Position numbers and translations under genes: made by a program
Assembly (NCBI GenBank): GCA_014871385.1
Contig: CM026426.1
Span: forward strand, 101,821,393 to 101,885,392
Length of the DNA stretch: 64,000 nt
From: Ceratodon purpureus
Lineage: Eukaryota > Streptophyta > Bryopsida > Pseudoditrichales > Ditrichaceae
Direction: 5' to 3'
The notes under the pieces: model-generated
The model's input: only the letters and a program-made list of their open reading frames with translations
Told to the model about the DNA's origin: nothing
Databases searched by the model: none
Part shown: positions 48,440 through 60,278 of the stretch, one piece after another
Layout of the letters: every line of letters begins with the position of its first letter
Position numbering within the stretch: position 1 is the first letter of the stretch

Positions 48440-48999
48440 CTGCCCCCTCAGAAGCTCGCGGCCCCCCTTACAAAAGCTCGCGCCCCCCCCCCCCTCCGCT
48501 AATGCTCTCGCCCCCCCTTCCCCATAAGCACTCGCCCCCCCTTCCCCTGGAGTGTTCGCCCCCCCTCAGAAGTACTCGCCCCCTCCTCAGAAGTACTCGC
48601 CCCCTCCTCAGAAGTACTCGCCCCCCCTTCCAAAAGCTTGTGCCCCCCCTTCCACTGATGTTCTCGCCCCCCCTTCCCCCGAAGCACTTGCCCCCCCTTC
48701 CCTTGAAGCACTCGCCCCCCCCCTTCCCCAGAAGTACTCGCCCCCCCTCCCAAAGTCACGCGCCTCCTCCTCCCACAGGTTCTCAGCCCCCCTCAGAAGT
48801 ACTTGCCCCCCTTCCAGAAGCACTCGCCCCCCAAAAGAAGTAGTTGCCCCCCCCCCCCCCCCCCCCCCCCTCCAGAAGCTCGCGCCCCCCACTCGCAGAA
48901 TCTCTCGCCTCCACTTAGAAGTTCTCGCCTCCCCTACCAAACACTTTCCCCCCCATGTGAGAAGCTCTCGCCCCCTCAGGAGCTCGCGCCCCCCCGCTC
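48440..48999. repeat. C-rich array A4
   Basis: More than twenty degenerate units of about 18-25 bp, mostly CTCGCCCCCCCTTCCC with AGAAGTA, AGAAGCA or AGAAGCT between them, plus a run of about 26 C (48847-48872). It is the longest array of the window. It begins about 200 bp after the kinase-like gene and ends at the TATA box of the hAT gene. Confidence 0.9.
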
Positions 49000-49004
49000 A
49001 CGAG

Positions 49005-49010
49005 TATAAA
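49005..49010 (+). promoter_or_regulatory. TATA box of the hAT gene
   Basis: TATAAA within CACGAGTATAAATGCC, directly after array A4 and about 205 bp upstream of the ATG at 49212. Confidence 0.55.
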
Positions 49011-49211
49011 TGCCATCAACTTAGGCCAAGCCTAATTTCATTTCAAATCATGGCCTCTAGTCCCGGAACTCCTTGTAGGCTCCTTGCTTGAGACTATGTG
49101 CATCACATTGGCCTGTGGTTGATGTCTACACATACCATTTTTTTTTTCTCACATGTGACATACTAACACTTGCAGACAAGAGATCATTGAACTTTTTCAG
49201 AGACACGGAGA

Positions 49212-52200
49212 ATGACAGGTCAACAGCGTCAACCGACGTCTGAGTAGGCTCCGTGGTGGACGTTCCTTGATAAGGACCATGTTAAATGTGTGTGGTGCAA
49301 TGAGACTTTTCGTTATAAACGACAAAGAGCTATGAAGCACTATGGATGGGGTGAAGGTTCAAGCAAGAGTCATTGTTCCAAGGCTCCTGCTCCCGTGTTT
49401 AGACGCTTTGCCAATTGTGATAATGTAATACCAAAAAGAATGACACATGCGAAGATCTATGGCACTAACGGTGGTGATGGCGATGCAACCTTCATACCAT
49501 GTTCTAGCCAGTCTATGCCTGCTGAGCAATCTACGGAAGTGCCTCAAGGAACGGAGGAGGTCCAAGAGGAGAGGAATTCTCAAGTTGAACCGTCCTAGTC
49601 AACTCCGATTCTCAGCAGAGGCGATTCCTGTATAGGAAGATCTATGCGGCAACAAAGTTTTACAGAGGCCTATCAGATTAGAAAGCGCAATGATTTGGAT
49701 GAGAAATGGGTGGCCTTTTTTTACGAAGCGAATACGCCTTTCAATGTGGTTAGACATCCAACTTTCATCGCAGCAGTGGATGCAACCTCGAAAGCGGGTT
49801 TTGTCTACCGTCCACCAGCGTATAACGCAATGCGAACCAAGCACATCCAGCCAGCAAAGCAGCTTGTCAAGACGAAAATAGAGGAGAAAACCAAGCAATG
49901 CATTAGCTTGTACGGGGCAACTATTTGCTCGGATGGATGGGACAACGTTGTTCGTCGGCCGTTGATGAATGTCATGCTTGTGTGTCCAGCTAGAGATATA
50001 TTCCTTGGTTCCATTGATACAATGGGGAACAAGAAATCAAAAGCATACATAGCTGGGAAATTGAAAGAGTACATCAAAGAAGTTGGACCAAAGAATGTGG
50101 TACAGATTTGCTCTGACAATGCTAGTGCGATGTTGGGAGCCATGGACCAGGTGGTAGAAGCTTACCCACCCATTTACAAGCAAGGATGTGCAGCTCACAT
50201 CATGGACCTCTTACTGGAAGATTGGGGGAAGGAAGCAACCTTCAAAGAGCTGATTATCTTGGCAAAACGCATACCAAATTTTATACGTTGCTGTCATGTG
50301 ACCATGGCTTTGTTTCGCCAATTCAGCCCGAAGTTGTCTTTGTTGATACCCGTGGTGACAATATTTGGATGCCAGTACTTGATGATCGTTCCATTGCTTG
50401 AGCTGAGGGAGGCACTAATTCAGGTGGTAGTCCATCAGAAATGGGACGAATACGTGGGTACTTTATTCAATCGCCAAAACGGGCAACGTTTTCATGCCTT
50501 AGCAGGTCTAGTACGGAGTACCATTCTCGATGAGACGTTTTGGTTACGTTCTGAGAATCTTGTGCATGTTATGAAGCAGGCTGTTGTGACTTTGAAGACC
50601 TTTGATGGACAAACACCGGCAATGGGAGGGCGTGGTTGGCCATGAGTAATCTGAAGAAACATGTGTTCCGTCTACGGGGTGACCCTTTTTTCCTAGACCC
50701 CACTATAGCAGGGCGCTTTGAGACAGATTTTATGAAGAGATGGAAGATGATATTGACAGATCTCCACTACGCAGGTGCCATGTTGAATCCCTATATTTTC
50801 CCGGAGAGCCACGAGCTATTGACTATTGGTGCTGCAAGGCGTGCACTCCTGCAAGTGCTAATTCATTTAAGTGAGTGCCTTGGAGTGGACCATGATGCTG
50901 TGATGTTCGAGCTAACACAGTTTGAGGAACGCACCGGTCCATTCAGCCCTTTGGAGGCCCCAAACATTCGAGAGACGCGGATGCTACCCCATCAATGGTG
51001 GCAGCGGGTTGGGGCGATGCGTTGCCCTTGATAGCGAAGCGCATCCTTTCGTTAACATGCTCGGCATCATCATGTGAGCGAAATTGGAGCATGTATTCCT
51101 TTGTTCACAATAAGGTTCGCAACCAATTGGGCGTGAAGAAGGCAGAGGACTTGGTGTACATTTACACCAACAGCAAGCTCCTTCAAGAACCACGTGGAGC
51201 GGATCCGGTTAATTGGTACAACAACCGACCGTTCTCCGAAGACTCGGATGAAGAAGTTGCAGCCATGCACGACGAAGAAGTATGTGATAATGATGGAGAT
51301 GAAGGATTCAACGATGGAGTTGAAGATAATGGAGGCGATGGTGACGACGGTGGTGTTCATGTATATCATGGTGGTATGGATGATGAGTATCCAGAGTTAC
51401 CCGTGGACAATGCTGGTGGTGACATGCCACGCAATGAACCCGTTAACCAGCCGAATGGGGTTTTTGATTGGGCAAGATTTGATGAAGAGCCAGCTACTTC
51501 GCCTCACCACGTTGTCAATGAAATACGAACTAGAGGCGTGGTTGCATACGATCGAGCAGACGATGATATTGACGATGAATTTGAAGTTGAAATGACTCAG
51601 CATCAAAACAACGATGGTGGCAATAATGATGACATTCACCTCGTTCGTAGCGTTTTCAACAATGACAATGAAGGAGGGGGTAACAACGGTGGAGTGCAAA
51701 TTCCAATTCCACAAGACGTTGAAGGAGGAGAAGAAGTTGAACAACTCCAAGGCGCTTTGCTAGAAAATGTTGAAGAAACAACCCAGTCCGGAGGTTTGAA
51801 TGAAAGCCCTCCAAGAAATGAACATTCAGAGAGAGTTCAGAATGGACAGGAGGATGAAATTGCTGTTGGCCAATTGTTTCAAACGCCTGTGCCCCAGAAT
51901 ACACCTTCAATCGGTGCAGTACTTGCTGGGTTAGGTAGACCTCCCCCACCTCGTTCAAGCAGATCTACTGGGCATGGTTCAATTACTCCAACACTGAATA
52001 TAAGTGTTTTGCTCACTTCTTCTGGAGCAGGTCTACCGGCTGGACCTTCTACGACGCGTCGTGGAGTGATGCGGTCCAGTAAAGGTCCAAGAAACGTTCG
52101 TCCATTTTTTTCAGGATATACTGTTGGGACTACCTTGTCTTTACCTGTGGCTGTGGATAAACATAGATTACCCGTAATCAATGAGGACGGGATCACCGAT

Positions 52201-52519
52201 AAGACCAAAAGACGGAAGGTCAAAAGAATTGTGACTGCGGTGTTGGATGGTACAATTTGACCACGAACTGCGCAACATTCATTCCACAGTGGAGGAGTAT
52301 GCGCCTACTAATTATGGAGAAGAGGACGCAGTATGCGGAGATGACAAGGGCTCAGATGGTTCGGAAGATAGTCGTGCAGAGGCACCTGATGATGAAAACA
52401 TTGTTCTAAGAGTACCATTGGGGAGGCACGGTACTCGAAAGAATCCGGTGCAGCGCATCGCCAGAAAAAATAAAAAAAGTAATGCATCTTTCAGCATATT
52501 ACATATAGAAGTTATATAG
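49212..52519 (+). pseudogene. hAT transposase with BED finger and DUF659
   Basis: hAT-superfamily transposase. From ATG at 49212 a BED zinc finger is seen (WWTFLDKDHVKCVWCNETF, then RAMKHYG). A DUF659 core follows: VDATSKAGF, YGATICSDGWDN, VVQICSDNASAM and GCAAHIMDLLLEDWG. The C-terminal hAT dimerisation region has RILSLTCSASSCERNWSMY and NKVRNQLG near 51040-51130. A long acidic Asp/Asn/Gly-rich extension continues to about 52260 and on to 52519. It is interrupted by TAG at 49245-49247 and 49596-49598, and by frame changes near 50640, 51015 and 52250. No 8-bp duplication or terminal repeat was found by eye, so it could be a domesticated-type gene within an array module instead of a complete element. 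Confidence 0.88.
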
Positions 52520-52747
52520 ACAAAGTATAATATATATGACTCCAAAAAAATAAAAATAAAAATATATAAATAATATGTATATTTATACGTAGATACTTAT
52601 ATGTTAACCTTAGTCAATGTCCATAAAACATTAACTAAGGCTATGGAATGTATTTTTGTCTCGACATGAATTGAAATTTCTCTCATTTATGTCACTATGA
52701 AAACTTCACTCATGTCTTAATTTCCTTCAATGCCTGATTTTTGGTCC
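52520..52747. other. Short AT-rich spacer after the hAT gene
   Basis: Contains TA-rich sequence (52530-52600). No gene. Confidence 0.5.
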
Positions 52748-52890
52748 CGCGGACACTTGCGCCCCTCCTTCACAGGCGCTGGCGCCCCTCCCAGTCGCTC
52801 GCGCCCCCCTTCCCCAGACGCGCACGCTCCCCTCTTAGCCGCTCACGCCCCCGTCCAAGCCGCTGGCGCACCTCCTCCCCCAAGGCGTTA
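52748..52890. repeat. C-rich array A5
   Basis: Units related to GCTCGCGCCCCCCTTCCC and GCTCACGCCCCCGTCC, more diverged than in A4. It includes GGCGCTGGCGCC at 52775-52786. It starts about 230 bp after the end of the hAT reading frame. A weak TATATG follows at about 52931. Confidence 0.8.
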
Positions 52891-53146
52891 ATGCCCTACC
52901 TCTAAGCTACGTCATCCTCCGTGTCAACTCTATATGTGGAATATTTGGTGACATGTCAGACGCGTGGCATCCTAGGTGGCCAAGGTAACTTCCATTTCAC
53001 CATTTGGACGGTCAACCGTAAGTCTCGGTCAAACGGACCTCCCTTGACCCTTAACGAACGGAGGAGCGGACCGGACGGTCTTTCGGACGGAGAGGTCCTA
53101 TGAACAACCATGATCAGGATTGGTCAATGGCGTCTTGGTGTAGTAC

Positions 53147-55097
53147 TTGTCCCGCTATCTCTACGCATTTTTCGACTGGGACTGCACGGGAGTTACAAAA
53201 TGGAGCAGTGACTGCGTGTATTTCCAACCCGATATACAAGCATTGGTCCACAACATACCATCGATGGAAGACGGCCACTACGACGTCTTTGCTCTGGGCA
53301 CGGTCCTCGCCAATCCATGGTTCTCCCACATTCGAGGTATTATGTCGCAAGTCTTTTTTAAAAACAATTGCAACAGTGTCAGTGTTGAGCAGCTTACCTT
53401 GAATATAATGGCTGACAATGGCGAAAAGATCAATTGGGGTCTTTTGGTTGACGAGAATTTTCGGGTGCACCTTCATGCTCACCGCCACAATCCGGAAATC
53501 TCCAGCCCAATTGGTCCTTTTCTCTCTGCCTATGTCAGCCATTACATCGCGTATCACCAGCGCACTGGTCGAGCACTCGTCATGGGCACCTTCTTGGACC
53601 TGCAACGTGAATTGGCACTCCCGGCAGACCCTGCATCACCCGCCCTCAGAAGCAAACCCTAACGATTGCTGGAGCTTGAAACCGGGGGGGAGATCGCCAA
53701 GGACCTCACATACGGGCGACACACGAGCCAACTCCACAGTTATGTGACAGCAATCAAGACGAGCCTGGAATCATTGGTGGACTGGGCACACATAGCGGAA
53801 CAAAAGAAGGAAGGGCTGGCAACGACTCACCGGGAGATGGAGGAGCGAGCTCGGCAAAAAATTTCCCAAGCTGTTCAGGCAGCGCAGCAGCAGGTACAGA
53901 TGACGATCGCAGATGCCAAGGCGGAGCTCCAGCAACAGATTGAGGAAGGTCAGAGCACCCTGCACAATCTACGACAGAGATTGTCTCACGTAGAATTAGA
54001 GCTTAGCAACAGCCAGGACCAAGCAGACGTCCTCGCTAAGAAAAAACAGTTGATGAAAGAGAAGGTCAGGAAATTAGAGGTACAAAATACTGAGGACCAG
54101 GCTAGATGCAAGGCCCTGGCGGAGACAGCCACACCCATGGGACAACCCGCAACCTTGGACATGGCCAACATCCAGCAAGAAAAGTTAGCACTAGAACATG
54201 CTCAGGCGAATTTCGAAGTAAACAAGAGCGGGTGGATTCAAAATGCGGCCTACACCATAGCCACCATAGCGTACCGCATCCTTCGAAATTCGGAGCAAGC
54301 TACTGAGCCTCCACAACACTTTTTGGACAGATGCATGGATGAGGCCATAGCAGCATTAGACAAGGAGCAGTGAGATGGCGACTAGGAGGCCATGAATAAC
54401 GAGTTCCTCAGCTTCATCGACCAGTCTTTCGAAGATACTCAAGGAAAAGGAAAGGCCCCTTACTAGTCTCCTCCTCGATCCACTAAAGTTGCTCCCTTGG
54501 TGGTCATGGCGTCAGGATCGTCTCAGCTAGCTGCCTCCTTTCCGCCACATGTGGACCCCGCGGAACATGTCAATATACCAGAGCACATTATCGACATCGA
54601 TCATACGCCGCCACAGTCGCCTCCGCAGCCTACGCCCCATCCCGACAAGCCACGCCAGCTCACGGTAATCCCTAAATCCCAATCTTCGAAATTCCAAAAA
54701 GATGCTTTGAAGAAGTTAGAGGAAGAAAACAACCTGGAAGTGCAGGCCAGCAATGGCAGCGATGCCAAAGAGGAGCTAGAAACCGCAATTAGCTTGGTAA
54801 AGAAGTATTTCCTAGACAATCCAGACTTGGCTGCTCAATACACAGATCCGGAAGCTGACCAAGTATTTTCCCCTGCATGAAATAAGAGCCAGGGTAAAAT
54901 TGTATATGATGTGTATGCTCAAGCCACAACCTCTAGGTCTAATCACAATTTAATGCACCAGGTGTGGGTGCAGCTACAGCAGCCCTCTACGGTGATCAAG
55001 CCCTGTCCAGACGACGCGCACAGGTACCACGGGAGGAGACTCGCCGAGATCGCAGGCCCGCCCACCGACGCTCCAGAGCTTGACAACCCAACAATCT
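53147..55097 (+). pseudogene. Coding fossil of an LTR-type element
   Basis: A long region that keeps one protein-like frame. The first part (about 53147-53660) resembles the putative plant transposon protein frame seen in plant gypsy-type elements (KINWGLLVDENFRVHLHAH). A long Gln/Glu/Lys-rich coiled coil (about 53750-54200) and a Pro-rich tail follow. It looks old and is broken about six to eight times. It is probably the extra 3' frame of a degraded element whose 3' LTR is at 55132. Confidence 0.5.
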
Positions 55098-55131
55098 GAG
55101 GACAGATTGCTATCTTCAAAGGATGGTAAAA

Positions 55132-55733
55132 TGTTACACCCTCAGACAACATTGAAGGGGCACTAGAGTCAAGGACGGCAAAGAAGTAAACATCGGTAGT
55201 GACTAGGAGTCCTAGGAGACAATGTAGGAAAGAGCAGCGTATAAGGTCAGGGACGGCCAAGGAGTAGTCAGTTGTTTTGTTAGGTTGTTACACTGTAGCT
55301 CGACTCGGGTCACCAAACCCAGGACTTTCCTCTTTTTGTAATACGGAGCTATCTCGCTCTCTCTGACTAAGAATTCTTATTCCACTCTTATGCTTGACTC
55401 GACCCATTACTTGTATGCATGTTTGTTTGCTATTACTTTGCCCTCGCTATTCTCCCCCTTGCCTTCTGAGAAGACTCACCTCTAAGACATCCAAGACGAC
55501 TCTGCTTTCCTCTCTCGGCCATAGCTCATACCTCTCCTGCCTCGGCCGTTGGCGTCCAGTCCTTAGGACAGCCTCGCCTTGCTTTCACCCCACGACCGTC
55601 TCTCCCCTCCTATTACCATAGACTTTGGTAACTTGCCCTCTCTACTCTTTCTTCCCCGCCTCTCTATGGTAAACAAGTCCTGACTTTCCCAGACCGTGAC
55701 TTTCACTCACTCCATCCTGAATTCCAGATAACA
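55132..55733 (+). repeat. Candidate 3' LTR
   Basis: Starts TGTTACACCC and ends AGATAACA, giving TG...CA ends of about 602 bp. A purine-rich stretch (AAAGGATGGTAAA) lies directly before it, as a polypurine tract would. No partner LTR is found in the window, so the element is incomplete. Confidence 0.45.
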
Positions 55734-56590
55734 ACGATCAAGGAATTTCATTGTAGCACCAAAAGTAACGTTGCCTTGGGTTGTATGATTGTACTGATCA
55801 CCAAGATACATGTGGAGTGGAAATCTTGGATTATCAAAAGATCACTAACCAAGAAGGATTGGCAATCTTATACAGAAGCAAGAGAAACAACTACACTACA
55901 TAATTATTTCCTAAGCTAATTCCAAATTCGTCCGGGCATGGCCGCCACTCGCAAGAGCATTACTAGGAGCCGATATTAGACATTATTACCAAACCAAATT
56001 AATTCAACTCACCAAAGGTTCGTTTTGACATTTTGTACAAGAAAACTTGAAGAATTTTTCTAGGGCAGTTCCAAAGTTAGTTGCCACTCGACTGCTCTTT
56101 GATCAAATCTAAGATTCAACAAATATGCGAGCAGCAGCTGGGTGACAGCTCTTAACAGATCAACAAGTCACATCCAAATGATACCCGTTGGGAATGCTCA
56201 AATGCAACAATTAAGATTTTATCATGAACGTAATATCAATGACAACTCACTCTCAGAACTACTCATTGCCGCTTGATAACTAAGTACTTATCTCGTGATA
56301 GCTAGATATTATTATAGACTGCTCTATGTGATACCTACTAAGTTACTTGAATACGTGATTCTTATTTCAACGGCCCGATTTTCACTTTGCAAGCATGAAC
56401 TTATTGTTTACATGAAGAGCTATTATTGATTACTCATCATTACTCATTGCTTGCAATGTTTTCAAAAAACGGAGCAGGATTAACCACTGGGCTTGGGAAT
56501 ACGAACTAGTTTTGGTGCAGTTCAGAAGACATTCAATCTCAAATACCAACCGTCGATGGCGTTAGTGATGTTCTTTACTAACTTGGTACT

Positions 56591-56602
56591 GGCGCCGGCG
56601 CC
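56591..56602. promoter_or_regulatory. GGCGC palindrome 1
   Basis: GGCGCCGGCGCC, a perfect palindrome in AT-rich DNA. Related sites are at 52775, 56972, 57156, 61546 and 62631. Confidence 0.5.
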
Positions 56603-56971
56603 ACAAGAGTCTTACGAGTTTTGACAATTCTATCTTGGGGTCGCCTTGATTATGTCATGGCCCTCTTTTCAGTATGAAAATATTAATGTTGGCGAGACTG
56701 AATCTCAGAGTATTAGGAATGTGACAAGAATATTCAATTTCTAATGTAAAGTATATTTCCTTTCATGTGAATGTAAATTTAAAAAACTGAGTAGTCAATC
56801 CCAGTGCGCACACCCTGTAATGTTTCGTTGAAAACATGAGTATGTCAACTAGTAGCATAATGAAATATCATTGCAAGAGAGAATTATGAGTCCTGAGGCC
56901 ATTCCAGGTTGATTTGGATACGTGGCTTCTTCAGTAGTATTTACCGGATACTAAGGGTGTGCACATTATCC

Positions 56972-56983
56972 GGCGCTGGCGCC
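56972..56983. promoter_or_regulatory. GGCGC palindrome 2
   Basis: GGCGCTGGCGCC followed by AAC. Confidence 0.5.
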
Positions 56984-57155
56984 AACAGACGACAATGTAA
57001 GCGCGTCCGACTTTATCTGAAATAAATTGTCAGCCTCTTCTACGTAACTCAGTTCGACTAGTGATTTTCATCGTTGCGGGATATTGAACTTTGATTTTGT
57101 GTTTTGAAAGGCAGAGTTTCTTCAACTGTTATACATCCTATCCGCCTGCTGTCTC

Positions 57156-57169
57156 TTGGCGCTGGCGCG
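57156..57169. promoter_or_regulatory. GGCGC palindrome 3 (partial)
   Basis: TTGGCGCTGGCGCG. The last arm is diverged. Confidence 0.45.
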
Positions 57170-57873
57170 ATCAGAATGCCAACACCGTAGTTTTAATTCT
57201 CTTTGTTCTCGCACGCCCGAAGTTCGCAAAATTGTCAAAAGTTGAATGATCGATCCACAAATATGAGGTAACTTAATTCTTACCGCCCAAATGATTGTTA
57301 TTTGCAATATATTTAAAACAAAGATGCAATCGGTTTAATTGATTTATTAACCGATTATTTTTTTCATTAAAATACTAGTCTCCTGCCCATTAAGATGTAC
57401 CAGTTTATTTCAATCGTAAGCTGGTTATAAACGTCCACTAAAGTAGAAGGCTCAATAAGGGACCATCTAAAGGCTTGTTGGCCTTTTTCATGTATTTTCT
57501 TAGGCGGGAATATTATTATCTCATCTTTCAAACAAAGAGGAATTGATAATAGCCTTTTGATGTTGTGGCTGTGTAGGTGGAGAGCAAATGTAAGAAAGGG
57601 TTGGGTGTGGAGTGGCGGTAAAGAGCTTGAAATTACGTGAATGGAATTCTCTCACTAGGCTTTTGTGCAATTGCTTACATTTATAAATGCTAAGATTGGT
57701 ATATTGCTCCAAATAGTGCTTTCATGACTGTTAATTGTTTACATCTCTATAAATGTTAACTTTTCTCTACTACCAAGGATTATTATTATTTTCTTAATTT
57801 ATTTGTTTATTTATTTTTTGACACAAAGAATTATTTTTCTTTTTTGATACAAATCATATTTTTTTTTAAACAC

Positions 57874-57911
<38 letters not shown>

Positions 57912-58805
57912 TTTGCCACAAATAAATGGATGATCATTTATAGTGGGTAGACTGTGCTCACGAAATAATAATATAATGAATTTATTGGGATGTAGATATA
58001 CTGAGAGCTTAAATTATTACTATAATAGCCAGGATTATTTTGTTTTCAGTAATATTCATGATGGTTAATAATCCAAATTTCAGACTCGCGTTATCAACTA
58101 TATTACAGTTGAATTTGATTTCGCGGATATACAGGTAGAAAGTGAGGCAGCCCCTTATATTCGACCAGTAACCAAACTTATCTAATGGCTGCTAGAAGGA
58201 CTTGGAAACAAGACCACCATGGCTCTCAAACATCTTTAACAATTTTCAATTGAACTTGAATTGAGTTTGTCTGTCGGTATCTTGGAATCTTCCTTCACTG
58301 AAGGCCCGTTTTCTCACAGTGTAGATTTTTTCATAAGCTGCTGCTCAATTCTGCTATTGGGTTTTTTTTTTCCCCTTCAAACAATATATACTTTGTCCAA
58401 ATATATACAAGTGTATCCATAAACATCAAAGCAATCATGAGGGCGGAGTAATCCTACGACTCCCGTAATGTAGAATTTAGCACATCCCTTAAATACCGAT
58501 ACAAGAAGTCACGTAAAATTAATTAATATGAGGGTGGTAATCAAGGAGGAGAATGATCACGCTGTTTATCTGAATTCATGATAGTCGAATTCAACTCATT
58601 GATTGAACACCGTTACAAGTTGTGACGTCAAAATCGCTACTTAGTAATCCTACGTCTCAGATTGAACTCACATCTTTGAGATTGGAGTAGTGAATGATCC
58701 AACCCAGCCTCACATAAACGACCATGCTATTGATATGTTCTTCTTCCATCACCTGTCATTTTGAGGTATTTGCTAATTTTCACATAGTCGAGGCGTCCGC
58801 ACAAT

Positions 58806-60278
58806 ATGGCTGAGGCGGAGATGGAAATGTATTTTGCGGTGAAGATAGGTTTGCCGAATGTCGGCCTCGATCCAGCGATGAATTGTAGCCACATTCGAGA
58901 TGAGGAGTTGGTTTTAGTCTTTGGTGAGAAGGTGCGAGACCATGGATATAAGTTTGTGGAAGCTAAACCCGGGAGAGTTAGGGACCGTGCCCTGGAGCTG
59001 ATACCTGCGATCTGGTAGTGAGAGTTGACACCAAATATTACCGTGATACCCGAGAGCATTGCGAGGGCTCTGGTCTCTGAAGTGTGTCATCACAACCTCA
59101 TGAATTGGGCTAGATATGCTGCTCTAAGTAGCACGGGGGATTTTTCGAAAGAGGGTAACAATGGGGTTTTTGTTTACTTTCGCCACGGCCTCAGAACATT
59201 CACTGACTTAGCTATGGTTAGAATTCGGGAGGAGATTGATGCTAGCGTTGAGGAGTGTCATTTTGCAGATAGAGCGCACGAGTTGAAGCTGACTGAGGTG
59301 GATGCTCTGAAGGCGAAGGTGGATGCTCAAGAAGCGAAACGACTCGATCCTCCAGATCGACTAAAGGTGCAGCTAGAAGTTCAATGCTTGAACGAAAAGC
59401 TAAGACATGCGAAGGGGCCTGTGGAGTTGTGGCGGTCGTTGCAGAGCACCATCAAGGAGTGTGGGAACGACGGCCTCAAGATGTGGTTCAAGGATAAGAT
59501 TTTGGAAGAGATTCAGAATATTTCTACACTAGAGGCAGCTATTTTTGCGAAAGATGAGGACTGATTGGAATTGAGCAATGCTCTTCAGGAAGCGACTGAT
59601 GAAGAGAAAAGCCTGGGAGCCACAAGTCTTCAGTTGACTGCAAATGTTGCTGGGAAAAAACTGAAACTCCAGAATCTTCTGAAGAGATCAAAGATTCCTT
59701 TGACCAGGACTCCATACCCCTATATCGTCGACGCTCAACCCCTCAATGATGTGCAAGAGATTATGGTTCGACCATGTGCAATGTGTGCATCTGGATTTCC
59801 ACTGTTCAACATTGTAGTTGCTCCATGTGAGTGTCTTTATCACCCTTGGTGCGTTGCGATGCATTGTTGGATTGACGATTGATGTGCGAATCCTTTTTGC
59901 GAGGAGGTATTTCCAACTGCTTGGCTTCAGAGCTTTGGGCTACACCAGATTGAAGGTACATTTCCCATACCGAATCACAGATCGAATGCGTTTGATTGAT
60001 GTTTCAAAATTACTGAAGTTTAGATTTGACTAAACGAACTGCGTACAGAATATCATTTGTACGTTTTTAGATTACTGAACTGTGCCAGTTACATTTTTGC
60101 TATGTCTAAGAGCTGGTCGAACAGTTTAATGTTTGTTTTTTTCGTAGAACCGCGTGAATACGAGCCAGCCATGGTGGAAGAGAAGAAACAAGCGCATTTG
60201 AACTCGGACATTGGAGGAGTTAATTATCTCCCTACTATGTCAGGCCGCAAAAAATCTAGAAAGCATCACAATAGTCTG
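58806..60278 (+). pseudogene. Second RING-like gene with coiled coil
   Basis: One frame from ATG at 58806 (MAEAEMEMYF) to a donor at about 59933 (CAGATTGAAG/GTACAT), then exon 60148-60278 (acceptor TTCGTAG, donor CTG/GTAAGT). The region IARALVSEVCHHNLMNW resembles part of the RING-H2 gene's 5' piece. A helical Lys/Glu part (LTEVDALKAKVDAQEAKR) precedes a RING-like finger at about 59776-59900: C-x2-C-x13-C-x1-C-x2-H-x2-C-x10-C-x4-C. It starts CAMC and ends CANPFC, and shares the x10 spacing with the RING at 32.4 kb. In-frame stops are TAG-TGA at 59016-59021, TGA at 59562-59564 and TGA at 59880-59882, with no frameshift. It is probably a decayed member of the same family. Confidence 0.65.

Larger units (their letters stand above)
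55734..58805. other. AT-rich intergenic region with GGCGC palindromes
   Basis: No gene is supported in about 3 kb. It holds GGCGCCGGCGCC (56591-56602), GGCGCTGGCGCC (56972-56983), TTGGCGCTGGCGCG (57156-57169) and a (TA)n run at about 57878-57904. Confidence 0.6.

Noticed and set aside
48418-49091. Open frames of Pro/Ser-rich or Gly-rich protein in the C-rich array
   Set aside because: They are translations of the tandem array in all frames on both strands. No start context, no domain.
49100-52700. Terminal repeats and 8-bp duplication of a complete hAT element
   Set aside because: None could be found by eye on either side, so only the gene is reported.
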